Below are positions 50,281-59,851 of a DNA stretch of 60,662 nt, piece after piece. The stretch covers positions 1-60,662 of the forward strand of contig NZ_CALWXV010000008.1 of NCBI RefSeq assembly GCF_944385615.1, written 5' to 3'. Each line of letters begins with the position of its first letter. Position 1 is the stretch's first letter. A program made the translations under genes and the position numbers. The notes beneath the pieces are model-generated. The model saw only the letters and a program-made list of their open reading frames with translations, ran no database searches and was not told where the DNA came from. Origin of the DNA: an uncultured Flavonifractor sp. GTDB taxonomy: Bacteria; Bacillota; Clostridia; Oscillospirales; Oscillospiraceae.

Positions 50281-51249
50281 TTAGTTGACCTGGTGACAGG
50301 CCACAAAGTGTCCCGGAGCCACCTCTTTGAAGGCCGGACTCTCCGTCCGGCAGCGGTCGGTGGCGTAGGGGCAGCGGCCTGCGAAGCGGCAGCCAGGGCC
50401 CAGATTCACCGGGCTGGGGATGCTGCCGTGGAGCATGATGCGCTTGCGGTTGTTCTCCAGCTCCGGGTCGGCCAGGGGGATGGCGGAGAACATGGCCTGG
50501 GTGTAGGGGTGCAGGGGGTGGTCGAAGATCTCATCGCTGGTGGTCAGTTCCACCAGACTGCCCAGGTACATGACGCCCACCCGGTCAGAGATGTGCTTAA
50601 TCATGGACAGGTCATGGGCGATGAAGAGATAGGTCAGACCCCGCTCCTTCTGGAGATCCTGGAACAGGTTGATGACCTGGGCCTGGATGGATACGTCCAG
50701 GGCGGAGATAGGCTCGTCAGCGATGATGAAGTCGGGGTTGAGAGCTAGGGCACGGGCAATGCCCACCCGCTGGCGCTGGCCGCCGGAGAACTCATGGGGG
50801 AACCGGTTGGCGTGTTCCTGCTGCAAACCCACGGTATTCAACAGGTCAATCACCATCTGGTCCCGTTCCTTGCGGCTTTTGGCCAGGCCGTGGTTGTCGA
50901 TACCCTCGGCCACAATATCCATCACCTTCATCCGGGGGTTCAGAGAGGCGTAGGGGTCCTGGAACACCATCTGCACCCGACGGGTGAACTCCTTATGGAC
51001 GGCAGCGGACTGCTTGCCGTCCATCACCTGGCCGTCAAAGACCACATGGCCGTCAGTAGGGGGATAGAGGCCGATGATGGTACGGCCCAGAGTGGACTTA
51101 CCGCAGCCTGACTCACCCACCAGACCCAAGGTCTCGCCCTTATAGATGTCAAAGGTCACATCGTCCACGGCCTTCAGGGTCTGCTTTTTCCCCACAGGGA
51201 AGTATTTTTTCAAATGCTGGACGGAAACCAGCACCTTCTGCTCACTCAT
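50281..51249 (-). CDS. oppF: Oligopeptide ABC transporter ATP-binding protein
   Basis: The 322-residue protein has Walker [10 protein letters not shown], signature FSGGQRQRVGIARAL, Walker B FIIADEPISALD and the C-terminal oligopeptide extension with GPGCRFAGRCPYATDRC, a cysteine motif common to OppF/DppF. It powers peptide uptake with OppD. Its ATG lies eight bases inside the oppD 3' end. Dipeptide and oligopeptide systems cannot be told apart here. Confidence 0.9.
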   Translation of the reverse strand: MSEQKVLVSVQHLKKYFPVGKKQTLKAVDDVTFDIYKGETLGLVGESGCGKSTLGRTIIGLYPPTDGHVVFDGQVMDGKQSAAVHKEFTRRVQMVFQDPYASLNPRMKVMDIVAEGIDNHGLAKSRKERDQMVIDLLNTVGLQQEHANRFPHEFSGGQRQRVGIARALALNPDFIIADEPISALDVSIQAQVINLFQDLQKERGLTYLFIAHDLSMIKHISDRVGVMYLGSLVELTTSDEIFDHPLHPYTQAMFSAIPLADPELENNRKRIMLHGSIPSPVNLGPGCRFAGRCPYATDRCRTESPAFKEVAPGHFVACHQVN

Positions 51250-52243
51250 GGCTGTTTCCCTCCTCGAGATGGCATCTGGGGTCGTGGAGCCAGCAGGCGG
51301 AGGTATGACCCTCCTCAAACTGGGTGAAGGGCGGCTGATACTGCTGGCACACCTTCATGGTATGGGAGCACCGGGCGGCAAAGGGGCAGCCCTGGGGGGG
51401 ATTCATCAGGTCGGGGGGCGTTCCCAAAATGGTGTGGAGCTTGTCCGTCTTCTCGTGGAGCTTGGGCACGGCGGACAGCAGGCCCTTGGTGTAGGGGTGC
51501 TGGGGCCGGTAGAAGATATCCGCCACATTGCCGGTCTCCACCACCTGGCCGCCGTACATGACGCACACCCGCTTGGCGATGTTGGCCACCACCCCCAGGT
51601 TGTGGGTGATGATGATGATGGAGGTGTCGATCTTGTTTTGAAGCTCCTTCATCAGGTCCAGGATCTGGGCCTGGATGGTTACGTCCAGAGCGGTGGTGGG
51701 CTCGTCGGCGATAAGCACCTTGGGGTCGCAGGCCAGAGCGATGGCGATGACCACACGCTGGCGCATACCGCCGGACAGCTCGTGGGGGTACTGTTTGTAG
51801 CGCATCTCCGGGTTGGAGATGCCCACCAGCTCCAGCAGCTCCACCGCCCGCTTCTTCATATCGGCGGCGCTCATGTCCTTCCGGTGAGCCTTGAGCATCT
51901 CCACGATCTGCTTGCCCACCGTCATGGTGGGGTTCAGGCTGGTCATGGGGTCCTGGAAGATCATGGCGATATCGGAGCCCCGGATCTTCAGCATCTCCCG
52001 CTCGGAGAGGCTGATCAGCTCCCGGCCCTCCAGCTGGACACTGCCCCTGGAGATGCGGCCGTTGGAGGGGAGCAGGCGCATGGTGGCCTTGACGCTGATG
52101 GACTTGCCGCAGCCCGACTCGCCCACGATGGCCAGAGTCTCCTTGGGAGCCAGGTGGAAGCTGACCCCCCGCACGGCTTTGACGATGCCGTGATGGGTTT
52201 TGATCTCCACATGGAGATCTTTTACATTCAAAATATCATCCAT
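51242..52243 (-). CDS. oppD: Oligopeptide ABC transporter ATP-binding protein
   Basis: The 333-residue protein has Walker [10 protein letters not shown] (the last Ser/Thr of the loop is Ser-Ile here), signature [15 protein letters not shown], Walker [13 protein letters not shown] and a C-terminal [14 protein letters not shown] motif. It pairs with OppF. ATG 52243 is preferred over GTG 52252 because AGGTG lies six bases before it. Nine bases after oppC. Confidence 0.9.
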   Translation of the reverse strand: MDDILNVKDLHVEIKTHHGIVKAVRGVSFHLAPKETLAIVGESGCGKSISVKATMRLLPSNGRISRGSVQLEGRELISLSEREMLKIRGSDIAMIFQDPMTSLNPTMTVGKQIVEMLKAHRKDMSAADMKKRAVELLELVGISNPEMRYKQYPHELSGGMRQRVVIAIALACDPKVLIADEPTTALDVTIQAQILDLMKELQNKIDTSIIIITHNLGVVANIAKRVCVMYGGQVVETGNVADIFYRPQHPYTKGLLSAVPKLHEKTDKLHTILGTPPDLMNPPQGCPFAARCSHTMKVCQQYQPPFTQFEEGHTSACWLHDPRCHLEEGNSHE

Positions 52244-52252
52244 GCCAATCAC

Positions 52253-53194
52253 CTACTTACTCATTCTGGGGTCCAGAGCGTCCCGCAGGCCGTCGCCCAA
52301 AATGCTGAAGCACACCATGATGAGAATGATCACGATGGCGGGGCAGATGAGCAGATAGGGGGAATTCTGGAGGACAGCATAGCCGTTGTTGATGAGCACG
52401 CCCAGGGAGGCCTTGGGCTCGCTGAGGCCGATACCGATGAAGCTGAGGAAGGCCTCGGTGAAGATGGCGCTGGGGATGGTGAACATGGCGTTGATGACGA
52501 TGACGCCCACAGTGTTGGGGATCAGGTGTCGCAGGATGATGTTCTTCTGGGAGGTGCCCAGCACCTGGGCGGCCATGACGAACTCCTGGCCCTTCAGCTG
52601 GAGGATGCGGGCACGGACCAGCCGGGCCATGTTGACCCAGCCGGTGATGGCCAGGGCCACGATGATGGTGCCCACGCCGGCGGGCAGCACCATCATGAGC
52701 AGGATGACGATGATGAGGTGGGGGATGCCAACCAGCACCTCAATGATGCGCTGCATGATGGCGTCCACCTTGCCGCCCAGCAGGGCGGAGACGGCGCCAT
52801 AGGTGACGCCCACGAACAGGTCCAGGCAGGCAGCCACAAAGCCGATGAGCAGGGAAATGCGGGTGCCGTACCAGATGCGGGTGAACTGGTCCCGGCCAAA
52901 GCCGTCGGTACCGAAGAGGTGGGCGGCGCTGGGACCCTGGTAGATGGCGCTGTAGTCGGTCTGGGCAAAGTCATAGGGGCTGAAAATGGGAGCCAGCAGG
53001 GCCATAGCCACAATGACAATGATGATAAACAGGCTGACCACAGCGGCCTTGTTTTGCTTCAGGCGCAGCCAGCCGTCCTGCCAGGCGGTGAGGCTGGGGC
53101 GGCTGATCCGCTCCCGCTCGCTCTGGTCCACCTGGACGGGGACAAAGAGCTCCTGAGGGATATTGGCATTGATGTTGTTTTCTTTCGCGTTCAT
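52253..53194 (-). CDS. oppC: Oligopeptide ABC transporter permease
   Basis: The 313-residue protein has six membrane helices and the permease EAA loop LVGIPHLI-type segment followed by ARILQLKGQEFVMAAQVLG. The N-terminal cytoplasmic tail (about 45 residues, charged) precedes the first helix. It forms the pore with OppB, two bases after it. Confidence 0.9.
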   Translation of the reverse strand: MNAKENNINANIPQELFVPVQVDQSERERISRPSLTAWQDGWLRLKQNKAAVVSLFIIIVIVAMALLAPIFSPYDFAQTDYSAIYQGPSAAHLFGTDGFGRDQFTRIWYGTRISLLIGFVAACLDLFVGVTYGAVSALLGGKVDAIMQRIIEVLVGIPHLIIVILLMMVLPAGVGTIIVALAITGWVNMARLVRARILQLKGQEFVMAAQVLGTSQKNIILRHLIPNTVGVIVINAMFTIPSAIFTEAFLSFIGIGLSEPKASLGVLINNGYAVLQNSPYLLICPAIVIILIMVCFSILGDGLRDALDPRMSK

Positions 53195-53196
53195 GC

Positions 53197-54135
53197 TTAT
53201 CCCTCCTTGGTGCCCTGGATGCGGATCCGGGGGTCAATGACGCAGTAGAGGATATCCACCACAAGGATCACAAAGATATAAAAGGCGCTGTAGAAGATGG
53301 TGATGCCCATAATGGTGGAGTAGTCGTTGTTCTTGATACAGTCTACAAACAGAGAGCCGATGCCGGGCACCGAGTAGATGCTCTCCACGGCCAGAGAACC
53401 GGTGAGCAGATTGACCACCACAGGGCCCAGAATGGTGACCACCGGGATGATGGAGTTGCGCACCGCGTGGACCATCAGCACCTTGAACTGGCTCAGGCCC
53501 TTGGCCCGGGCGGTGGTGATGTAATCCTGCTCCAGCACGTCCAGCATCTCGGTGCGGATGAACCGGGCGAACATGGCGGTGGCGCTGAAGGACAGGGCGA
53601 TGGAGGGAAGCACCGAACAGAACCAGTTGGTCCAGAAGGCCACCGGCAGGATGCCCCACTTCAAACCCACAAAATATTGCAGCAGGGCGGCTACCACGAA
53701 GTTGGGGACGCTGACGCCCAGAACGGCGATGACCATGGTAAAGTAGTCAATACCACTGTTGTGTTTCCAGGCGGCTATGATGCCTAAAGTCAGGCCCACC
53801 AAAAGGCCCAGCAGAACGGCCTGGATACCGATCAGCAGGGAGGGGCCCAGACGGCTGAAGATAACGTCGGACACCGGCCGGCCGGTGTAGAGGAAGGACG
53901 TGCCCAGATCGCCCCGGAGCAGGTTGCCCAGATACTTGATATACTGTACCGGCACAGGGTCGTTGAGGCCGTATTTCTCCAGCATCTGCTCCTGCTGGGC
54001 GGGGGTCAGATTGTTGAAGCGTTCGGTATCAAAGGGGGTACCGGGGAGCTGCTTCATCAGGAAGAAGGTGACGGTAACGATAATGAGGAGAGTGAGAACG
54101 AGATATATCAGACGCTTGCCGATATATTTCAGCAT
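53197..54135 (-). CDS. oppB: Oligopeptide ABC transporter permease
   Basis: The 312-residue protein starts LKYIGKRLIYLVLTLLIIVTVTFFL and has the characteristic RAKGLSQFKVLMVHAVRNSIIPV EAA loop (near residues 205-227) and the GTSFLYTGRPV and FDTERFNNLTPAQQ regions of the OppB/DppB family. It forms the channel with OppC. It follows oppA with a 166-base gap that contains a hairpin. Confidence 0.9.
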   Translation of the reverse strand: MLKYIGKRLIYLVLTLLIIVTVTFFLMKQLPGTPFDTERFNNLTPAQQEQMLEKYGLNDPVPVQYIKYLGNLLRGDLGTSFLYTGRPVSDVIFSRLGPSLLIGIQAVLLGLLVGLTLGIIAAWKHNSGIDYFTMVIAVLGVSVPNFVVAALLQYFVGLKWGILPVAFWTNWFCSVLPSIALSFSATAMFARFIRTEMLDVLEQDYITTARAKGLSQFKVLMVHAVRNSIIPVVTILGPVVVNLLTGSLAVESIYSVPGIGSLFVDCIKNNDYSTIMGITIFYSAFYIFVILVVDILYCVIDPRIRIQGTKEG

Positions 54136-54259
54136 TCTGATTCCTCCTTTCCATGGAGTGGTTGATCCTTATCCGGTCTGAATCTGGACAGCGGCCGACG
54201 GCCGAACGGCGGTTCAGCCGCCTGCCGCGGTCCAGAGCTCCATCAAAGGACAGGAAGAA

Positions 54260-54294
54260 CCGCGCGGGGCCAAGATGTACCCGGCCCCGCGCGG
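54260..54294 (-). repeat. Perfect 12-bp hairpin between oppA and oppB
   Basis: CCGCGCGGGGCC pairs with GGCCCCGCGCGG with no T run. Such hairpins after a binding-protein gene usually lower expression of the downstream permease genes. Confidence 0.7.
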
Positions 54295-54301
54295 GTTGTG
54301 A

Positions 54302-55963
54302 TTACTCAGCGGTAGAGAAGCTGGCGTACTTGAATTCCACGGGGTTGCCCAGGGGGTGCACGATCAGGTTCTGTACGTCGCTGCGCTGCAGATAGGCAAA
54401 GCCCTTGAAATACAGGGGGGAGATAACCGCGTCGGTGTCCACCAGCAGCTTCTCGGCGTCCAGCAGGCTCTGCAGACGGGTCTCGGAGTTGGCGTCAGCC
54501 TTGGCGGAGGTGATGAGGGCGCTGTAGTCGGCGTTGCCGTAGTTGCCGCGGTAGGGAGTGCTCTTGCCGGTATCGGACTGGGCGATCCACAGATCCAGGA
54601 AGGTCATGGCGTCGTCATAGTCGGCGCCCCAGGCGGTGATGGCGAACTGGTAGTTGTTGTTGTCCATCAGCTCGTTGCGGGCCTTGCTGGTCTTGGAGTC
54701 GATGGCGACCTCAATACCCAGGTTGTCCCGGAACTGGCTCTGAACGAAGGTGGCGATCTGCTTGGTGGCGGAGTCGTCGGCGATGAGCATGGACAGCTCA
54801 GGCTCATAGCCCAGCTCCTCTACGCCCTTGGCCCAGTATTCCTTGGCCAGGTCGGCGTCGAAGGGAGACAGATTGCCGTTGAGCTCGCGGAAGGTCTGGG
54901 TGCCGTTGCCGGACACGCCGAAGGAGACCAGGCCCTCGGCGGCGGTGGAGCCGTCGGCCAGGATGGTGTCGGCCAGGATGGAGCGGTCGATGGCGTAGCC
55001 CAGAGCCTTGCGGATGTTCAGGTTGCTCATGGCAGGGTCATCCAGGTTGAACTGCAGATAGGTGGAGCGGAACTCGGTGATGGTGTGGAACTCGGGATCG
55101 TTCTGATAGGTGGGCACGTCGGCGGAGGACAGGTTGACCTTGTCCAGCCCGCCCGCCAGATAGGTGTTCAGAGCGGAGGACTGATCCTTGATGATCTTCA
55201 CTTCCACCTTGGGGATGGAGACATTGGCGGCGTCCCAGTAGGTCTCGTTCTTCACCATGCTGGTGCCCACAGCGGGGTCATAGCTGGTGATGGTGTAGGG
55301 GCCGCAGTAGATCATGTTGTCGGCGGTGATGCCGTAGTTCTCGCCCTGCTCGGTCACATAGGCCTCGTTCAGGGGGAAATACATGCTCAGGGTGGTCAGG
55401 TACAGGAAATAGGGGGTGGGGTTCTTGATGGTGACCTCCAGAGTGCGGTCATCCAGCGCCTTTACGCCCACCTGGTCGGCGGTGGCGGTGCCCTCGCCGT
55501 ACTCCAGACCGTTGACGATATAGTCGGTCATGATGAAGTTGTAGCCGTTGGTGGCGTCGGAGCTCATCTGCTTCAGCCAGGAGAACACGAAGTCATTGGC
55601 GGTCAGAGGCGTGCCGTTGGACCACTGCAGGCCCTCGCGCAGAGTGAAGGTGTACACCAGACCGTCGTCAGACACGGTGTAGCTCTCAGCCAGAGCGGGC
55701 TGGGGCTCATGGTTGGCGTCCAGGCGGTACAGGCCCTCAAAGGCGTTGTTCAGGATGGTGAAGGACTGGGTGTCGGAGGCGTCCCACTGGACCAGGGTGC
55801 GGATCTCGTTGCTGTCGTAGTACACCAGGGTGTCCCGGGTGCCGCCGCTGGTATCGTCTCCGCCGCCGCTGGGGTTTTGCGAGCTTGAGTCGGTAAAGCC
55901 GCAGCCGGTCAGGGCACCGAGAAGAAGTGTGGAGGCAAGGGCCATTGACAGTAGCTTCTTCAT
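54302..55963 (-). CDS. oppA: Peptide-binding lipoprotein of the Opp transporter
   Basis: The 553-residue protein begins with a lipoprotein signal (MKKLLSMALASTLLLGALTGC, lipobox LTGC), then a Ser/Gly-rich tether and the SBP type 5 fold: DTLVYYDSNEIRTL, ANDFVFSWLKQMS, IRKALGYAIDRSILAD and SKTSKARNELMDNN. It captures peptides outside the membrane for OppBCDF. It is the first gene of the operon. Peptide or nickel specificity cannot be told from sequence, but the aminopeptidase nearby favours peptides. Confidence 0.92.
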   Translation of the reverse strand: MKKLLSMALASTLLLGALTGCGFTDSSSQNPSGGGDDTSGGTRDTLVYYDSNEIRTLVQWDASDTQSFTILNNAFEGLYRLDANHEPQPALAESYTVSDDGLVYTFTLREGLQWSNGTPLTANDFVFSWLKQMSSDATNGYNFIMTDYIVNGLEYGEGTATADQVGVKALDDRTLEVTIKNPTPYFLYLTTLSMYFPLNEAYVTEQGENYGITADNMIYCGPYTITSYDPAVGTSMVKNETYWDAANVSIPKVEVKIIKDQSSALNTYLAGGLDKVNLSSADVPTYQNDPEFHTITEFRSTYLQFNLDDPAMSNLNIRKALGYAIDRSILADTILADGSTAAEGLVSFGVSGNGTQTFRELNGNLSPFDADLAKEYWAKGVEELGYEPELSMLIADDSATKQIATFVQSQFRDNLGIEVAIDSKTSKARNELMDNNNYQFAITAWGADYDDAMTFLDLWIAQSDTGKSTPYRGNYGNADYSALITSAKADANSETRLQSLLDAEKLLVDTDAVISPLYFKGFAYLQRSDVQNLIVHPLGNPVEFKYASFSTAE

Positions 55964-56030
55964 GATTCATTCTCCTATCTTTTATAATTTGTTAAAATGC
56001 GCGCAGGCATATTAACCGGAGGGAGGGGGG

Positions 56031-57200
56031 TTACTGGCACATGGCCCATAGAATATGCTGCAGGGCCGCAGCGCCGCCGCCGATGAGGGCGCCATTGACG
56101 CCAAAGGACTCCAGTTTGAGCTGGAAGGTATTTTTCATATGTTCGTTCAAATTATCCCGGCAGCTGCCGACGAGCAGCTTGGGGAGCAGGGGATGGGCAC
56201 GCAGCAGGCTGCCGCACAACAGCAGAACATCGGGGGCGTAGGTGTTGGCCAGCAGGTTGATGGCGATGGAGGTATAGGAAATCAGCTGGTGGATGACCCC
56301 TACGGCAAAGGGCTCCCCGTTCTGGTAGTGCTCCAGAAGCTCCGGCAGAGTGACGCCGGGATAGACTGTGCCCGCCTCGGCCAAAATGGCCCGGAGGGAG
56401 AGGTGGGTTTGCAGACAGCCCACCTTGCCGCACTCGCAGATTTTGCCTGCCGGGTTGAGGGTGATGTGGCCGATCTCACCGGCCATGTTGTCCCGGCCCC
56501 GGTAAATCTCCCCGTTGAGGATGACCGCCGCGCCGATGCCGTCGCTGAGGTTGAGTACCACCAGGTTCCGGCAGCCCGCGCAGGCGCCGAAGCTGTGCTC
56601 TGCCAGCGCCACTGCCTTACAGTCGTTTTCCATCACAAAGGTATAGCCGGGCAGAGCCTGCTCCAGTTGGGAGACCACCGGTACGCTCCGCCAGCGAAAA
56701 TTGGCAGAAAACTCCAATTGGCCCCGCTCAATATCCAGGATGCCAGGCATCACCACTCCCACAGTTTTTTGAAAGCCCATGTCCTGGTGGGCTGCAAGGA
56801 AGCGGCGCAAATGTTCCGACATCCAGGGCAGCACCTGCTGGGGTGTAAAGTCCATGTGGGGGATGGGATGGGCCTCCTGACGGTGGAGGATACCGGTGGG
56901 ACTGACCAGTCCCAGGTACAGACAGTCCCGGTCCAGAAACACGCTGGGACACAGCAGATGCTCTTCATTTAAGGAGAGCACCCTGGGGGGACGGCCGATC
57001 CCGCCGTCCTTTTCCTGCTCCCGCAGGACGCCCCGCTCGATCAGTTCATCCGCAATGCGGCCCACGGTGACGATGCTCATGCCGGTGGCCTCGGCAGCCT
57101 GGGCCCGGGACATTTCGCCTGCGGTGCGGATGGCGGTCAGCACCAGGCAGGTATTATTTTGGCGCATCAGGACCCGATCTACCTTTTTTCCCGCAACCAA
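56031..57200 (-). CDS. ROK-family transcriptional repressor
   Basis: The 389-residue protein has an N-terminal winged helix (MSRAQAAEATGMSIVTVGRIADELIERGVLRE) and the ROK sugar-kinase-like fold with the zinc motif CECGKVGCLQTH. The usual Glu after the second cysteine pair is Gln here, and the nucleotide loop DGIGAAVILNGE is kept. TTG 57200 has AGGAGG eight bases before it; an upstream ATG at 57227 is possible. It lies between Opp and cutC, divergent to cutC. Ligand probably a sugar or sugar phosphate; target uncertain. Confidence 0.85.
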   Translation of the reverse strand: MVAGKKVDRVLMRQNNTCLVLTAIRTAGEMSRAQAAEATGMSIVTVGRIADELIERGVLREQEKDGGIGRPPRVLSLNEEHLLCPSVFLDRDCLYLGLVSPTGILHRQEAHPIPHMDFTPQQVLPWMSEHLRRFLAAHQDMGFQKTVGVVMPGILDIERGQLEFSANFRWRSVPVVSQLEQALPGYTFVMENDCKAVALAEHSFGACAGCRNLVVLNLSDGIGAAVILNGEIYRGRDNMAGEIGHITLNPAGKICECGKVGCLQTHLSLRAILAEAGTVYPGVTLPELLEHYQNGEPFAVGVIHQLISYTSIAINLLANTYAPDVLLLCGSLLRAHPLLPKLLVGSCRDNLNEHMKNTFQLKLESFGVNGALIGGGAAALQHILWAMCQ

Positions 57201-57306
57201 AATCCGACCCTCCTGAATTACTAACATGAAATTAAAAATACGTTTTCGTTCAATTTCGTTGATATTTCATATTATACGCAAAGGAGGGGAGAAAATCAAG
57301 ATGCGA

Positions 57307-57335
57307 TTGACAAAATAGACAAAAAATATTATAAT
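57307..57335 (+). promoter_or_regulatory. Consensus SigA promoter of cutC
   Basis: TTGACA (57307-57312), exactly 17 bases, then TATAAT (57330-57335); both boxes are perfect, suggesting strong constitutive expression unless a repressor binds. Confidence 0.9.
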
Positions 57336-57377
57336 AATGATAGCGCACATAAAGTAATTATTAAGGTGATGATAAAA

Positions 57378-58130
57378 ATGAGCAGTGTGATTCTGGAAGT
57401 CTGCTGCGGCAGCGCAGACGACGTGATTCAGGCCCATAAGGCGGGGGCTCATCGGGTGGAGCTGAACAGCAATCTGTTCCACGGCGGACTGACCCCCACC
57501 ATCGGCGAGCTGGTGGTTGCCAAGCGGGAGACCGGGATGAAGATCATGACCATGGTGCGGCCCCGGGAGGGCGGCTTCTGCTACACCGACGGGGAATTTG
57601 CCACCGCCATCGAGGACGCCAAGCAGCTGCTGGCCAACGGGACCGACGGCCTTGTGTTTGGTTTTCTCCATCAGAACGGCACGCTGGACCTGGAGCGCAC
57701 CAAGATTCTGGCCCAGTTGGCCCAAGAGGCGGGGAAGGAGACCGTGTTCCACCGGGCCATTGATGTGGTGCCCGACTGGAAGGAGACTCTGGACGCCCTG
57801 ATCGAGCTGGGGATCACCCGGGTGCTCACCAGTGGCCAGGAGCCTGATGTATCTCTGGGTACTCAGACGGTCCATGAGATGATCCAGTATGCCGCCGGCC
57901 GTATCCAGATCCTGCCCGGCGCCGGCATTACCGCCCGGAATATGGACCGGGTCATTGCTGAGACCGGCTGTGATCAGATCCACCTGGCCGCCCACAAGGC
58001 TCAGTATGATACCTCGGTGAACAACAACCGGGCCATCTATTACGGCGGCGCGCTCTATCCCCCGGAGGACCGGTTCAATGTCATCGACAGCGACTATGTA
58101 GGCGGCATGGTGCGCCGTCTGCCCGGCTGA
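57378..58130 (+). CDS. cutC: CutC-family TIM-barrel protein
   Basis: The 250-residue protein has the CutC signatures ILEVCCGSADDVIQAHKAGAHRVELNS, MVRPREGGFCYT, GLVFGFLHQNGTLD and HRAIDVVPD, forming a TIM barrel with a possible metal site. CutC was linked to copper handling, but that role is doubtful and the enzyme activity is unknown. Start ATG 57378 follows AAGGTGAT at seven bases. Divergent to the ROK gene, whose product may control it. Confidence 0.88.
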   Translation: MSSVILEVCCGSADDVIQAHKAGAHRVELNSNLFHGGLTPTIGELVVAKRETGMKIMTMVRPREGGFCYTDGEFATAIEDAKQLLANGTDGLVFGFLHQNGTLDLERTKILAQLAQEAGKETVFHRAIDVVPDWKETLDALIELGITRVLTSGQEPDVSLGTQTVHEMIQYAAGRIQILPGAGITARNMDRVIAETGCDQIHLAAHKAQYDTSVNNNRAIYYGGALYPPEDRFNVIDSDYVGGMVRRLPG

Positions 58131-58136
58131 AAAAAG

Positions 58137-58176
58137 ACGCCGGCTTGCTGGTATCAAAACCAGTAAGCCGGCGTTT
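58137..58176 (+). terminator. Terminator of cutC
   Basis: ACGCCGGCTTGCTGG pairs with CCAGTAAGCCGGCGT (one mismatch), followed by TTTT. Confidence 0.9.
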
Positions 58177-58243
58177 TGTGCAGTTGGATCCTGCGTCCAT
58201 TGGCTCGCCCGATTTTTCCTTGAAGTTTGAAGGAGACTTGAAC

Positions 58244-59830
58244 ATGGATATTATGCAAATCTGGAGTGCTTACCAGAAAAACGCAGATCCCGAAACCATC
58301 TTTCCCATGTATCAGGAGTGTGCGCTCAATGCAAAAGCGGTGGGCTATGGCGACGCTAATTTGCTGCATATCGCAAGCCAGAATGCCCACCCGGAGGCGG
58401 TTGTCTGGCTGCTGGAGCAGGGGCTGAAACCGAACGAAGCGTCCGGCTATGGCGAGCTTCCGCTGTTTCTTCTGGCAAGAAAGGGTTTTTCCTGCGGCTA
58501 TCTTCCAAGGAAGGGGGATATCTACCGGACAGCGCAGGCTCTTCTTGATGGGGGAGGGAACGTGCTGCGCCGGGATTCCGATGGGAGGTTCTGCTACCAC
58601 CATGCCGCGCAGGCAGGCAACGTGGAGTTTCTGCGCGCGCTGGCGGAGCGCGGCGTGAAGCTGAATAAGGCCGACCGGGAGGGAAATACGGGGCTGCATC
58701 TGATCGCGCAATCCTGCTATAATCCGTTGGAAAATCTGGAGTATGTAAACAGAGAGATCGAGGAGAAGCGCAACGAGGATTCCCTGCCGGTCAAGCAGCG
58801 CAGCCCGATCTCCATGGAAGAGCTACAACAGCGGAAAAAAGCAATTGAGGGAGAGCTGGACAATTTGTTCCGCTGTGCCGTGATTCTGCTGGACGCGGGG
58901 GTGGACCCGGAGGCGGAAAACAACATGCTGGAGACTGCCCACACGCTGGCGGTGCGCGCGGGTGCTAAGAAGCTCGCGGCGCTGCTTGATGGCAGCTATT
59001 CTCCGGAAGAAGAAAATTCCCCGGAGGGACAGGAAAAAATCGCGGCAGGCGGCATGACGCTCCATCAGGCGGTACGCAAGGGCGACGAGGAGGCGGTGCG
59101 TGCACTGGCGGCCATGGGAGAGGATCTCAACGAGATCAGCGAACAGGAAACCTTTGAGGGGCTTTCTCCGTTGGCGGTGGCCTGCCAGACCTGTAATATC
59201 CAAATGGCCTCTTTGCTGCTGGAGCTGGGAGCGGACCCCGCTCAGAAAAATGGAGTGGGGGAACAGCCTATTGTGGCGCTGTTTGGCCAGCAGATTATGC
59301 TGCATACGCCGCGGAACTTTTACCGGGACAGGCTGGCGGAACAGCTGGTGGCTCTTCTGGCGCAGTACGGCTTTGATCCAGACAGCAGCCTGAACGATGA
59401 AGGTGACTGCCTTCTGGGACTGGCATGCGCCTCGATGAATGGCAGAGGTGTGGGCAGGGACAGTGTGATCGATATGGTGGTGGAAGAAGCGATTCGCCTG
59501 GGGGCGGATGTGAACCGGAAAAACGACGCAGGCCAGACGCCGCTGATGCTGTCCTGTACGGGCAATTTCCGGACGATGGAAGAGGTGCAGACGGTGCTTC
59601 TGGAAGCCGGGGCGGATGTGACGCTTCGGGATGTGCAGGGGAATACAGCGCTGCATTACGCAGCGTACCAGACTTCCCGTCTGGATGCGGTGGCAATGAC
59701 AGAGCTGATGCTGGACTTTGGGGAGCCGGATGTAAACGCGGTCAACCTGTTTGAAAAAACAGCCATGGATTATGCAGTGGAGCGGGACAATACCCCTCTG
59801 GTCAAGCTGCTGCTTCCATATGTGGAATAA
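58244..59830 (+). CDS. Ankyrin-repeat protein, 528 residues
   Basis: About eight or more ankyrin repeats are seen: NLLHIASQNAHPEAVVWLLEQGLKPN, YHHAAQAGNVEFLRALAERGVKLN, GLHLIAQS, LAVRAGAKKLAALLDG, TLHQAVRKGDEEAVRALAAMGEDLN, LAVACQTCNIQMASLLLELGADP, TPLMLSCTGN and LHYAAYQTSRLDAVAMTELMLDFG. No signal peptide. ATG 58244 follows AAGGAG. Codon use is less GC-biased than in the neighbouring genes, which suggests acquisition. A second ankyrin gene follows 21 bases later. Role unknown; ankyrins bind proteins and often occur in toxin-immunity or mobile loci. Confidence 0.85.
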   Translation: MDIMQIWSAYQKNADPETIFPMYQECALNAKAVGYGDANLLHIASQNAHPEAVVWLLEQGLKPNEASGYGELPLFLLARKGFSCGYLPRKGDIYRTAQALLDGGGNVLRRDSDGRFCYHHAAQAGNVEFLRALAERGVKLNKADREGNTGLHLIAQSCYNPLENLEYVNREIEEKRNEDSLPVKQRSPISMEELQQRKKAIEGELDNLFRCAVILLDAGVDPEAENNMLETAHTLAVRAGAKKLAALLDGSYSPEEENSPEGQEKIAAGGMTLHQAVRKGDEEAVRALAAMGEDLNEISEQETFEGLSPLAVACQTCNIQMASLLLELGADPAQKNGVGEQPIVALFGQQIMLHTPRNFYRDRLAEQLVALLAQYGFDPDSSLNDEGDCLLGLACASMNGRGVGRDSVIDMVVEEAIRLGADVNRKNDAGQTPLMLSCTGNFRTMEEVQTVLLEAGADVTLRDVQGNTALHYAAYQTSRLDAVAMTELMLDFGEPDVNAVNLFEKTAMDYAVERDNTPLVKLLLPYVE

Positions 59831-59851
59831 GGAAGGAGAGGAAAAAGCATC

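Noticed and set aside
51146-53248. A 700-codon plus-strand frame over oppB, oppC and oppD
   Set aside because: Antisense to ABC transporter genes with intact Walker and EAA motifs; composition is typical of shadow frames.
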